Shown here in pieces: positions 1-8,156 of a DNA stretch of 64,000 nt. The translations under genes were made by a program, and so were the position numbers. How positions within the stretch are numbered: the first letter of the stretch is position 1; every line of letters starts with the position of its first letter. The DNA is taken from assembly GCA_002726205.1 (NCBI GenBank), contig PBSL01000030.1:1-64000 (forward strand), read 5' to 3'. This DNA is from Planctomycetaceae bacterium. GTDB taxonomy: Bacteria > Planctomycetota > Planctomycetia > Planctomycetales > Planctomycetaceae. The notes beneath the pieces were generated by a model that was not told where the DNA came from, did no database searches, and saw only the letters and a list, made by a program, of their open reading frames with translations.

Positions 1-49
1 ATCGGCTGGCAACACGGTGACCATGGAACTGGCCACCGTTAACGACGAA

Positions 50-71
50 AACCCCTGCGGTGACAGGGGTT
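50..71 (-). terminator. Probable terminator downstream of tmRNA
   Basis: An 8-bp perfect inverted repeat (50-57 with 64-71, six-base loop) read on the minus strand ends in GGGGTTTTCG, which resembles a short intrinsic terminator. It lies about 50 bases past the 3' end of the tmRNA. A second, imperfect hairpin (about 88-116) lies between them. The U tract is short, so efficiency is uncertain. Confidence 0.5.
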
Positions 72-121
72 TAGACGCCGTTTGTCCGCCCGTGGCCATC
101 GATGGCACGGACGGGGAAAAG

Positions 122-475
122 TGGAGGCGGCGGGAATCGAACCCGCGTCCTGTGATCCCTCGGAAGAGGCCTCTACGTGCGTAGTCCGCTGATTAATCTC
201 ACTGCCGACGGTTCCTCGGACAAGACACGTCCGGCAGCCAGTCCACCACGTTTCTCGTACCAGGCGTAGCGGACGGCTGACCTGGTACCAGCCCGAATTT
301 TGACCGACCTTCAGGCTCCTCGGGCAGGGATCCCTCGGCCGGGACTACGTATTTACGCAGCCAATGCAAACTGCTTGTTGGCAGTTAAATTGCGATCAGC
401 TTTTTACGTGGCCTGCTGATCAACCACGGCACGCCACCCAATCGTATGGTGACCCAGTCGAATCCAATCGCCCCC
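122..475 (-). ncRNA. ssrA: tmRNA (transfer-messenger RNA)
   Basis: This is the trans-translation RNA that rescues stalled ribosomes together with SmpB. The 5' end GGGGGCG (469-475) pairs with the 3' end CGCCTCC (123-129) to form a 7-bp acceptor stem with one G-U pair. The 3' end carries a T-arm with GGTTCGATTCC. The start reads GGGGGCGATTGGATTCGAC, the usual tmRNA opening. A tag reading frame (353-382) ends in ALAA followed by TAA, and several pseudoknot-like paired segments lie between the tag and the T-arm. The 3' CCA is not encoded: the discriminator A is followed by CTT. At 354 nt the length is normal. A well-matched promoter lies upstream at 562-589. Confidence 0.95.
353..382 (-). other. 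tmRNA proteolysis tag reading frame (ANKQFALAA)
   Basis: The frame reads GCC AAC AAG CAG TTT GCA TTG GCT GCG TAA and encodes ANKQFALAA. Resume codons in this family are usually alanine, and the ALAA end is the ClpXP/ClpAP degradation signal. An in-frame TAA just upstream (at about 386-388) fixes the first possible codon, and only ACT lies between it and the GCC resume codon. Confidence 0.85.
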
Positions 476-561
476 TTGTGTTGCAGGTTTTCCGGAACTT
501 CCAAGGAGAATTCCCTCGCGAGAACGCTCCTTCTCATGCATTTCGTAAACGCAGCATCCTT

Positions 562-589
562 CTTATATCGGTTTCCAGGGAGCCGTCAA
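562..589 (-). promoter_or_regulatory. Sigma-70-type promoter for tmRNA
   Basis: On the minus strand TTGACG (584-589) is followed after 16 bases by TATAAG (562-567), each 5 of 6 to consensus. The start site would be near 555, giving an 80-nt leader that RNase P would remove to leave the mature 5' end at 475. The rest of 476-720 shows no other feature; small open frames there look like noise. Confidence 0.6.
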
Positions 590-720
590 GAAGGACTAGA
601 TAAAAGAATGACGCAACACATTGTCACATCATCGGTTAGAGTCTCTCTGCGCCGACCGTTTTACGGGAAACTCCGGGGCAGGGGAATGCCTTTTTAGGGA
701 AAACCTGAGAAGATGAAGAA

Positions 721-1647
721 ATGAACGCCGGACCCAGGAAGGCTACTGCCCGTGACCTGCTTGCCGGTCATCCCAATGCCGTCTACGGCGTGGACTGGTC
801 AAAGGACGGCAAGCTGATCGCCTCGGCCAGCCTCGACAACACCGTCAAGCTCTGGGATTCCGTCTCCGGCAAACAACTGATCCGACTGCCCGGCCACGGC
901 GACGGGGTCAGCAGCGTGGCGTTTTCACCCAATGGCAAGACGTTGATCTCGGGCAGCCTGGATCGCTCGATCAAGATCTGGGACATCGGCACTCGGAGCC
1001 TCGTCAAGACAATCGACGCCCATGCCGGTTTCGTGTGGTCGCTGGCCTGGTCACCCGATGGCAAGACTTTCGTCAGCGGCGGGTACGACAACACCGCCAA
1101 GACGTGGACGCCTGCCGGGTCGATGGTCACCCGTTTTTCTCCCGGCAAGCAGCCGATCCTCGCCGTTGCCGCCTCTCCGGACGGTCGTTGGTACGTCGCC
1201 GGTTCGAAAGACTCCAACGCCTATGTGCTCGTTCCCGGCCAGGCCCAGCCACGACTCACGCTCTCCGGCCACAATGCTGCCGTCGAGGGAGTCGTCGTCA
1301 GTCACGACGGCAAGACGATCATCACGGCAAGCCAGGACAAGACGCTAAGGACCTGGGAGGCCAAGACCGGTCGCCCGCTCAGCACGATTGAAGGCCACAC
1401 CCGTTACATCCAGTGTCTGGCCATCTCGCCCAACGGCCGAATGATTGCCAGTGGCAGTAACTCGGGTTCAATCCGCCTGTGGGACGCCGCCACCGGCGTG
1501 TTGCAGTCAACCCTGGAGGGCCATGCCAACACCGTCTACGCCCTGGCTTTTGCACCCGACAACCGCCGCCTGGTCTCGGCCAGTTTCGATCGCACCGTCA
1601 AGGTCTGGAACGTCGGAAGCGGACGCCGGATCACTGCCGGTTCGTAG
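721..1647 (+). CDS. WD40-repeat beta-propeller protein
   Basis: A 308-residue protein made almost wholly of seven WD40 repeats (about residues 15-305), matching one seven-bladed propeller. Repeats show the usual GH dipeptide start and D-x-T-V-K-x-W-D end, for example LDNTVKLWD, LDRSIKIWD and FDRTVKVWN. The third and fourth repeats are the most degenerate. WD40 propellers are protein-interaction scaffolds; no catalytic domain, signal peptide or membrane segment is present, so it is likely cytosolic. The start ATG at 721 follows a GAGAAG ribosome-binding site. An ATG AAG AAA TGA mini-frame at 713 overlaps the start. The partner is unknown. Its end overlaps the next, convergent gene by 17 bases. 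Confidence 0.9.
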   Translation: MNAGPRKATARDLLAGHPNAVYGVDWSKDGKLIASASLDNTVKLWDSVSGKQLIRLPGHGDGVSSVAFSPNGKTLISGSLDRSIKIWDIGTRSLVKTIDAHAGFVWSLAWSPDGKTFVSGGYDNTAKTWTPAGSMVTRFSPGKQPILAVAASPDGRWYVAGSKDSNAYVLVPGQAQPRLTLSGHNAAVEGVVVSHDGKTIITASQDKTLRTWEAKTGRPLSTIEGHTRYIQCLAISPNGRMIASGSNSGSIRLWDAATGVLQSTLEGHANTVYALAFAPDNRRLVSASFDRTVKVWNVGSGRRITAGS

Positions 1648-2014
1648 CCGTTGACCAGGTGTCCTCGGTCGTCTCGCCGGCCCGACTCCTGCGATCTCCC
1701 GAGAGGTCCAAAGCCGTCCAGATCAGCAGCGCATAGGCGATCGACCCGGGAACCGAGTACATCAATGCATTCAACAGTACCCGCAACTGGATTTCCTCGA
1801 TCCCTCCACCGATGGCATTCAGCACCAGGGGCGTGATCAACGGAAACACGATTCGTGTGAGAAAGAAGATCCCCACGGCCAGCAGCACCATTGTCGAACG
1901 GCGTGGATCCCGGTCAAACCGCACAAACGCGACGATGGCAGCAGCCAGCCAGACCGCCAACAACGGCACCGTGCCGGCCAGCCCGAACAGATAAAGTCCC
2001 GAATCGATCTGCAT
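1631..2014 (-). CDS. Small hypothetical membrane protein (three TM segments)
   Basis: A 127-residue protein with three hydrophobic spans (about residues 8-29, 40-66 and 83-102) and a polar C-terminal tail of about 25 residues rich in Thr, Arg and Asp. No family is recognised. It is convergent with the WD40 gene and overlaps its last 17 bases. ATG at 2014 is preceded by AGGGGT. The clear hydrophobic pattern in one frame supports a real gene; function unknown. Confidence 0.6.
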   Translation of the reverse strand: MQIDSGLYLFGLAGTVPLLAVWLAAAIVAFVRFDRDPRRSTMVLLAVGIFFLTRIVFPLITPLVLNAIGGGIEEIQLRVLLNALMYSVPGSIAYALLIWTALDLSGDRRSRAGETTEDTWSTATNRQ

Positions 2015-2113
2015 ACCCCTGATCTCCCTCTGTTTTACCTTTTTCCCGGCCAGCGACCGGGCGGTGAATAGTACCTCATCGAGCTACAGCGGATCAGTCA
2101 ACACCGTGCCACA

Positions 2114-2141
2114 TTGAATTTCTGCGGTCGCCCGTTAAGAT
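2114..2141 (+). promoter_or_regulatory. Candidate promoter for thiC
   Basis: TTGAAT (2114-2119) and TAAGAT (2136-2141) are 16 bases apart. The predicted start near 2148 leaves a leader of only about 30 nt before the ATG at 2178, too short for a TPP riboswitch. Confidence 0.4.
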
Positions 2142-2177
2142 GTTGCCTGACGTTCTTCATGGAGGAACAGCGGCACG

Positions 2178-4019
2178 ATGACAAGTCTCAATAATCATCC
2201 CAGCCCAGGCCAGGATCCCTGGTCGGATCGTCACTACGAGCTGCCACCGCTCGGGCACAGTCCTTCGAGTACCGGGGCGGGCACAACGCCGGCCAGCTTT
2301 GCCCAACCGCCGCAACTCTCGCCCGGCCATGCCGGTGCCTGGACCTATTCCTCGCCCGACACACCCGGCATGCCACAGCCGTCAAACCGCACGGCGTGGG
2401 ACTTCATGCCCGCCGACTGGACCCTGCTCGCGGGATTCCATGACAATTACGAGTGTGCCGATGCCTGGCAACCCCCGCTCGCTTTCGTCGCCAGCACGCA
2501 GCTCGAACACGCCCGGATCGGGACGATCACACCCGAGATGGTCCGCGTGGCCCAACGGGAAGGTCACCTGACGCCAGAACAGGTTCGCGATGAAGTCTCG
2601 GCGGGGCGGATGATCATTCCCGCCAACCGCGTCCACCTTGGCTACCAGCTCGACGCGATGGCAATCGGCCGTGCCTCGCGAACCAAGATCAACGCCAACA
2701 TGGGAGCCTCGCCAGTTTCCTCGGGAACCGAGGAGGAAGTCGACAAGCTACACTGGGCCCAACGCTGGGGTGCCGACACGGTCATGGACCTCTCCACCGG
2801 CGGCGACCTCGACGGCTGCCGCGAGGCGATTCTTCAGGCCAGCACGGTCCCGATCGGCACCGTGCCAATCTACTCGATGATCATCGGCCGCCGGATCGAA
2901 GACCTCGACACCGACTCGATCCTGCAGACCATCGAACACCAGTCGCGTCAGGGTGTCGATTATTTCACCATTCACGCCGGCGTGGTCCAACAGCATCTGT
3001 CGCTGGTCCGCGACCGATTGATCGGCATCGTCAGCCGCGGTGGTTCGCTGCTGGCCAAATGGATGCTGCACCATGATCGCCAGAACCCGATGTACGATCT
3101 CTGGGAGAGTATCTGCGGGATCATGCGGCAGTGGGATGTTGCCTTCTCGATCGGCGACGGCCTTCGACCGGGTGGCCTGGCCGACGCCACCGATGCTGCC
3201 CAGTTGGCCGAATTGCAGGTGATCGGCGAGTTGACCGAGCGGGCCTGGCGCCAGGGCGTGCAGGTGATGTGCGAGGGTCCGGGACACATCCCGTTCGATC
3301 AGATCGAATACAACATGAAGGTGGAGCGGAACCTGTGCCACGGGGCGCCGTTCTACGTGTTGGGCCCCCTGGTCACCGACATTTTCCCCGGATACGACCA
3401 CATCACCAGCGCGATCGGGGCGACCTCGGCGGCCTACCACGGGGCGAGCATGCTGTGCTACGTCACACCGAAAGAACACCTGGGACTGCCCAAGCGCGAC
3501 GATGTCAAGCAGGGTTGCGTTGCCTACAAGATTGCCGCTCATGCGGCCGACATCGCACTGGGAATCCCCTCGGCGCGTGATCGTGACGACGAGTTGACCC
3601 GGGCGCGGGCCGCGTTGAACTGGCAGAAGCACTTTGACCTTTCCTTCGATCCCGACACCGCCCGAGCCCTGCACGACGAGGACCTGGACGTCGACACCGA
3701 CTTCTGCGCGATGTGCGGACATGATTGGTGCAGCGTGCGGATTTCCAAGGAGATCACCGAGTTCCTCTCGGGCAAGGACGAAGCCTACGCCTGGGACAAC
3801 GCGAAGATCTCTGATGCCCTCAACGACGATCAAAAGCAGATCCTCGAACAGCGGGGTGTGCTCAGCCCTGACGAGATCCACAAGTTAGCCGTCAAGACGC
3901 AGGGAACGATGCAGGACGAAACCGACGCTCCGGCTCCCTGCCACAGCGACCTCACCGACGGCAGCGACGCCCGCCAGTTGCAGGCGCGGCAACTTCCGGT
4001 CGCCGGATCCGACGACTAG
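2178..4019 (+). CDS. thiC: Phosphomethylpyrimidine synthase ThiC
   Basis: ThiC is a radical-SAM enzyme that converts aminoimidazole ribotide to HMP-phosphate in thiamine synthesis. The 613-residue protein carries the family core: INANMGASPVSS near residue 173, the TVMDLSTGGD strand, CEGPGHIPFDQI, and the C-terminal iron-sulfur motif CAMCGHDWC with Cys510, Cys513 and Cys518. The first 75 or so residues are low complexity (Pro, Ser, Gly), do not resemble the usual ThiC N-terminal domain and may be a lineage extension. GGAGG precedes the ATG by 12 bases. No TPP-riboswitch elements were seen upstream. The C-terminal tail of about 40 residues after residue 570 is polar and probably flexible. Confidence 0.95.
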   Translation: MTSLNNHPSPGQDPWSDRHYELPPLGHSPSSTGAGTTPASFAQPPQLSPGHAGAWTYSSPDTPGMPQPSNRTAWDFMPADWTLLAGFHDNYECADAWQPPLAFVASTQLEHARIGTITPEMVRVAQREGHLTPEQVRDEVSAGRMIIPANRVHLGYQLDAMAIGRASRTKINANMGASPVSSGTEEEVDKLHWAQRWGADTVMDLSTGGDLDGCREAILQASTVPIGTVPIYSMIIGRRIEDLDTDSILQTIEHQSRQGVDYFTIHAGVVQQHLSLVRDRLIGIVSRGGSLLAKWMLHHDRQNPMYDLWESICGIMRQWDVAFSIGDGLRPGGLADATDAAQLAELQVIGELTERAWRQGVQVMCEGPGHIPFDQIEYNMKVERNLCHGAPFYVLGPLVTDIFPGYDHITSAIGATSAAYHGASMLCYVTPKEHLGLPKRDDVKQGCVAYKIAAHAADIALGIPSARDRDDELTRARAALNWQKHFDLSFDPDTARALHDEDLDVDTDFCAMCGHDWCSVRISKEITEFLSGKDEAYAWDNAKISDALNDDQKQILEQRGVLSPDEIHKLAVKTQGTMQDETDAPAPCHSDLTDGSDARQLQARQLPVAGSDD

Positions 4020-4076
4020 TCGCCGACAGCAGCCCGGCGGCAGGGAACAGGCTTCCCGCCGCCAGTCCGACGGTTG

Positions 4077-5378
4077 TCACAGTTCTGCCTCGGGTGGACG
4101 GAACAGCAACGCCACCGGCAGCACGACGACCGCCAGCACGGGAAATGTCCAGCTGATCGGCAACTCCAGCCAGCCCCACACGGTGCGTAGAAGCCAGAAT
4201 GCGACCGCCGCAGCCACGATCCCGCAGAAGTTGATCAGGTTCATCGTCCCCATCATCCGCCCCTTCAGATCGGCGGGCGGACAGACCTGCAGGAACACCT
4301 GCAACGGGACGACGAAGATCCCGGCACAAAAGCCCAGCAGCAACAAGATTGCTCCGGCCGCCGCGAACCAACCCTCCGGCACCGGTGAAGCCGCCTTGCC
4401 GGCGATCAGCCACAGGGCACCCAGGCACACCGTCATTCCCCAGGCCCCCCGGTTGACCAATCGGAAGTTGATGCGGTTGCGAGAAAGCAACGAGGCGGAG
4501 ATGCAGCCAAAGGCAATGCCGACACCAATCGCGGCCAGCAACAGGCTGGTCCTGGCTTCACCGATCTTCCACTCGAATATGCCGAATTCGTTGATCAATT
4601 GTTGGCACATCCCACCGACGAACCAGAACAGGCTGGAGATCAGCAGGACTTTCAACGCGAGCCGGTCCTCGCGTAACAAGCTGCGCACGGGGGGATCCAG
4701 CGCGATGATCATCGCAGGTGTGAATTTCAAATCCGGAACTGCGACCGGAGTCCGACGGACCAGGAATGAAAACAATGTCCCGACCACCGCGATCCCGACA
4801 CAGCCCCAGCAGATCCACTGCAGGCCCGTCAGCTGGTACTGGTTGGCCCACTCCTTGAGTACGCCGGCCAACGCTCCACCGAAAATCACCGCCACGAATG
4901 TGGTCATCTGGATGATGCCGTTGGCCGACGGCAAGTCGCGGACCCGCAACATCTCGGGAAGGATCCCGTACTTCGACGGCCCGAACACGGTGCTCTGCAA
5001 TCCCATCAGAAACAAGACCAGCAAGGGAGCCCAGGGAACATCTTCCAGGTAGAACACGTCGGCACGGTCGACTCGGAAGGCAAAGACGCCGGCCAGCATG
5101 ACAGCGATCTCGGCAAACTTGCAGCCGATGATCAGCGATCGCTTGCTGCAGCGGTCGGCCAGGAAACCCGAAACACCCGACCCAAAAACAAAGGGAATCG
5201 AGAACAGGAAGAAGGCGACCGGCTGATAATAGCCTCCCCCTTCACCCAGCTCGGTCAGACAATACAGCAGCACCAACTGCTTGAAGAGGTTGTCGTTGAA
5301 GGCACCCAGCAGCTGGGTTGTGATCATGCCCCAGAAGCAACGGTCGCGTGCAAGCGGTGGTAACGACGAGTTCTGCAT
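4077..5378 (-). CDS. MFS transporter, LplT-like
   Basis: A 433-residue major facilitator protein with about twelve hydrophobic spans. The N-terminal motif LGAFNDNLFKQ is typical of the LplT/lysophospholipid-transporter-like branch of MFS. The open frame runs upstream to 5696 but that part is polar, Arg-rich and overlaps the divergent lipoprotein gene, so the start is placed at ATG 5378 (MQNSSLPPLARD). No acyltransferase or acyl-ACP synthetase domain is fused at the C-terminus, unlike some relatives. The natural substrate is not shown; phospholipid handling is an inference from the motif. It is divergent from the ABC operon and convergent with thiC. Confidence 0.85.
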   Translation of the reverse strand: MQNSSLPPLARDRCFWGMITTQLLGAFNDNLFKQLVLLYCLTELGEGGGYYQPVAFFLFSIPFVFGSGVSGFLADRCSKRSLIIGCKFAEIAVMLAGVFAFRVDRADVFYLEDVPWAPLLVLFLMGLQSTVFGPSKYGILPEMLRVRDLPSANGIIQMTTFVAVIFGGALAGVLKEWANQYQLTGLQWICWGCVGIAVVGTLFSFLVRRTPVAVPDLKFTPAMIIALDPPVRSLLREDRLALKVLLISSLFWFVGGMCQQLINEFGIFEWKIGEARTSLLLAAIGVGIAFGCISASLLSRNRINFRLVNRGAWGMTVCLGALWLIAGKAASPVPEGWFAAAGAILLLLGFCAGIFVVPLQVFLQVCPPADLKGRMMGTMNLINFCGIVAAAVAFWLLRTVWGWLELPISWTFPVLAVVVLPVALLFRPPEAEL

Positions 5379-5466
5379 CCTGCATGATCTGACCGGGGAA
5401 CGGTGACGTACCATATCGAATCCGTCCCGGCGTTTACACCGCGATAAACGGGGGGGCCGGAATTGC

Positions 5467-5495
5467 TTTTCGTTACCGAAAGAGGCTGATACGAT
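5467..5495 (+). promoter_or_regulatory. Weak candidate promoter for ABC importer operon
   Basis: TTTTCG (5467-5472) and TACGAT (5490-5495) are 17 bases apart. The -35 match is poor (3 of 6). If right, the upstream ATG at 5494 cannot be used, supporting the start at 5533. Confidence 0.3.
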
Positions 5496-5532
5496 GACCC
5501 CTTCGACATCGAGGCTCCTCCGAGGTGATTTC

Positions 5533-6561
5533 ATGCGTGGCCGTCTCTCACTGAACCTGGCTCTCGTCTTGAGTGGACTGCTGCTGACCGGCTGCAGCGA
5601 CGATGACGGTTCGACCAACCCGTCGAAAGCAACGGCCGGCAGCACCACCGCAGCCACTCCTGCAAAACTCCGCATCGCCGTCATCCCCAAGGGCACCTCT
5701 CATGACTTCTGGCTCTCGGTCCGCTTCGGCGCCGAGAAGGCCGCCCGGGAACTGGGCAACGTTCAGGTCGTCTGGAAGGGAACGCTCAAGGAAGACAACA
5801 AGGAAGGTCAGATCCAGATCGTCGAGGGATTTGCCATCCAGGGCGTCGACGGGATCTGCCTGGCACCGATCGATCGCGAGGCGATGGTGCCGGTGGTTTC
5901 ACGGGCCCGTGACCGCAAGATCCCCACGGTCGTCTTCGACAGTGGCCTGGCCGACGAAAGTGCCTATGTCAGCTACGTGGCAACGGACAACTACAAGGGT
6001 GGTGTCATGGCCGCCCGCCGGATGGCCGAAGTCCTCGATGGCAAAGGTGACGTGATCATGCTGCGTTACCAGGCGGGCAGCCAGAGTACCGAGAACCGTG
6101 AGAAGGGCTTCCTGGAAACGCTCGCCAAGGAATTCCCCGGCATCAACGTGCTCTCGGAAAATCAGCGGGCGACTTCCGACATCACCGAGGCCAAGCAGAA
6201 ATCCACCTCGCTGCTGATCCGGTTCCAGGACGAAGTCGACGGGGTGTTCACCGTCTGCGAACCCCACAACAAGGGAATGCTCACCGCGCTCTCGGACAAG
6301 AAACTCAGCGGCAAGGTCAAGTTCATCGCGTTCGACTCCGATCCCCGGATGATCGAAGGCCTGGCCAGTAATACCGTCCACGGTGTCGTGTTGCAGGATC
6401 CCGTCAACATGGGTTACATGGCTGTCAAGACCATGGCAAAGCACCTGGCCAATCAACCCGTCGAGAAGAGGATTTCGACCGGCGAATACGTGGCGACACC
6501 GGAAAACAAGGACGAGGAGAAGATCGCCCAGGTGCTCAAGCCTCAAAAGCACGCTCCCTGA
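5533..6561 (+). CDS. Sugar-type ABC transporter substrate-binding lipoprotein
   Basis: A 342-residue periplasmic-binding-protein of the RbsB/type 1 fold. The N-terminus is a lipoprotein signal: charged MRGR, hydrophobic stretch, then LTGC with lipidated Cys21. Family motifs include the domain opening LRIAVIPKGTSHDFW, GVDGICLAPID, and the hinge-side GKVKFIAFDSDPRMIEGL. ATG 5533 is chosen over 5494 because GAGGTG lies just upstream and the signal peptide then begins normally. It leads a run with an ATPase (59 bases downstream) and a permease, so it should capture the ligand for import. The ligand is probably a sugar or sugar-like molecule but cannot be named. Confidence 0.9.
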   Translation: MRGRLSLNLALVLSGLLLTGCSDDDGSTNPSKATAGSTTAATPAKLRIAVIPKGTSHDFWLSVRFGAEKAARELGNVQVVWKGTLKEDNKEGQIQIVEGFAIQGVDGICLAPIDREAMVPVVSRARDRKIPTVVFDSGLADESAYVSYVATDNYKGGVMAARRMAEVLDGKGDVIMLRYQAGSQSTENREKGFLETLAKEFPGINVLSENQRATSDITEAKQKSTSLLIRFQDEVDGVFTVCEPHNKGMLTALSDKKLSGKVKFIAFDSDPRMIEGLASNTVHGVVLQDPVNMGYMAVKTMAKHLANQPVEKRISTGEYVATPENKDEEKIAQVLKPQKHAP

Positions 6562-6620
6562 CGTCGCCTGGTCATTAACGTTTTTGCCTTCGGACCGCCT
6601 GCACCGTGCCGGCCTGGCTC

Positions 6621-8156
6621 ATGACCGCCCCCCTGCTCGGCATGCACGGAATCGGCAAACGCTTCGGCGCCACCCAGGCGCTCGACGATGTCTCGTTCCA
6701 ACTCGGCGCCGGTCGCGTGATGGCGTTGATCGGAGAAAACGGTGCCGGAAAAAGCACGTTGATGAAAGTGCTCAGCGGGGCCTGCCCGGCCGACCGCGGT
6801 CAGATGGAGGTTGCCGGCAGGCCCTATCGGCCGACCGGTCCACACTCGGCCCGCGATGCCGGGATCGCCATGATCTACCAGGAACTGAACCTGGCCCCGG
6901 ACCTCTCGGTCGAAGACAACATCATGCTCGGCCAGGAGCACCAGCGACAGGGGATCCTGCTGCGATCCCGCCAGCGGCCCCGGGTTCTCGAAGCCCTCGC
7001 GCGGTTGGGACATCCGGAATTGCATCCCGAGACCCCGGTAAGGCAACTCTCGGTCGGTGCCCGGCAACTGGTCGAAATCGCCAGGGCCCTGATCCAGCAA
7101 GCGAGCGTGATCGTCTTCGACGAACCGACCAGTTCCCTGGCCAGCCAGGATGTGACCCGGCTCTTCGAGGTCATCAGCCGATTGCGGGATGACGGGATCG
7201 GGATCGTCTATATCAGCCACTTTCTTGAAGAGGTGCGGACACTGTGCGACGACTACACGGTGCTCCGCGATGGACAGGTCGCCGGAACCGGATCACTCCA
7301 GGGAACCAGCGAAGCCGACATCATCTCGATGATGGTCGGCCGCAGCGTCGACGAGCTGTTTCCGACGGTTCCCCACTCCCCCGGTGACGCTCTGCTTGAC
7401 CTCTCGGGCCTGTGCGGACGGGCGATTCCCCGCGATATTGACCTGACACTGCATCAAGGCGAGATCCTCGGGGTGGCCGGCCTGGTCGGAGCCGGCCGAA
7501 CCGAGTTGTTGCGCTGCCTGTTCGGCCTCGACCCGATCGCTTCCGGCACCGTCTGCATTGGCGGGATCACCCGAACCCCGGCTCCTCGCACGATGATCAA
7601 TGCCGGCCTGTCATTTGTTTCCGAGGACCGCAAGGACGAGGGTCTGGCACAACAACGATCGATCGCCGACAACATCACCTACAGCCGCCTCAAACCCTAT
7701 GGCCGACTTGGCTGGCTCAACCTCCGCCGTCGCAGCCAGGCGGTGTCCGAGTGCATGCAGCAACTCGAGATCAAGGCCGTTTCCGGTCAGCAATCGGTTT
7801 GGGAACTCTCGGGGGGAAACCAGCAAAAGGTGGCACTGGCCCGCGCGCTGCACCAGAATGCCCAGGTGCTGTTGCTTGATGAACCGACCCGTGGCATCGA
7901 CGTGGGAACCAAGGCCGAGGTCTACCGCCTGATCGGAGAGCAGGCGGCTGATGGCAAGGGCGTGCTGTTTGTCAGTTCCTATGCCCCCGAGTTGCTCGCG
8001 GTCTGTGATCGCGTGGCCGTGCTGGCCCGCGGCAGACTGCAGGAAGTACGTCCCGCATCGGAGTGGACCGAGGAATCGCTGCTCAACTGCGCAACGGGTT
8101 CGACGACCGCTGGCAGTTCTACGAGCATGATAGAGACGACGAGGCCTTCCCGATGA
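6621..8156 (+). CDS. Sugar ABC transporter ATP-binding protein (RbsA/MglA type)
   Basis: A 511-residue protein with two tandem nucleotide-binding domains. Domain 1 has an intact Walker A, GENGAGKST (residues 38-46), and the altered signature LSVGARQ usual in this family. Domain 2 has a degenerate Walker A (GLVGAGRTE) and a full LSGGNQQKVALARAL signature followed by LLLDEPTRGID. This asymmetry is normal for RbsA-type ATPases. The start could be GTG 6606, but ATG 6621 gives the natural N-terminus. Its stop overlaps the start of the permease gene in ATGA, so the two are translationally coupled. Confidence 0.92.
   Translation: MTAPLLGMHGIGKRFGATQALDDVSFQLGAGRVMALIGENGAGKSTLMKVLSGACPADRGQMEVAGRPYRPTGPHSARDAGIAMIYQELNLAPDLSVEDNIMLGQEHQRQGILLRSRQRPRVLEALARLGHPELHPETPVRQLSVGARQLVEIARALIQQASVIVFDEPTSSLASQDVTRLFEVISRLRDDGIGIVYISHFLEEVRTLCDDYTVLRDGQVAGTGSLQGTSEADIISMMVGRSVDELFPTVPHSPGDALLDLSGLCGRAIPRDIDLTLHQGEILGVAGLVGAGRTELLRCLFGLDPIASGTVCIGGITRTPAPRTMINAGLSFVSEDRKDEGLAQQRSIADNITYSRLKPYGRLGWLNLRRRSQAVSECMQQLEIKAVSGQQSVWELSGGNQQKVALARALHQNAQVLLLDEPTRGIDVGTKAEVYRLIGEQAADGKGVLFVSSYAPELLAVCDRVAVLARGRLQEVRPASEWTEESLLNCATGSTTAGSSTSMIETTRPSR

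Noticed and set aside
88-116. Palindrome next to the tmRNA as a possible attachment site
   Set aside because: tmRNA ends can be integration sites, but no second copy, integrase gene or direct repeat lies in the window; it is more likely part of the terminator region.
446-697. Plus-strand small frame upstream of the WD40 gene
   Set aside because: It overlaps the tmRNA 5' end and its promoter and has no ribosome-binding site or protein-like pattern.
2015-2177. Possible TPP riboswitch before thiC
   Set aside because: No conserved aptamer segments were found and the likely leader is too short.
2748-3881. Long minus-strand open frame opposite thiC
   Set aside because: Antisense shadow of a clear gene with no recognisable motifs.
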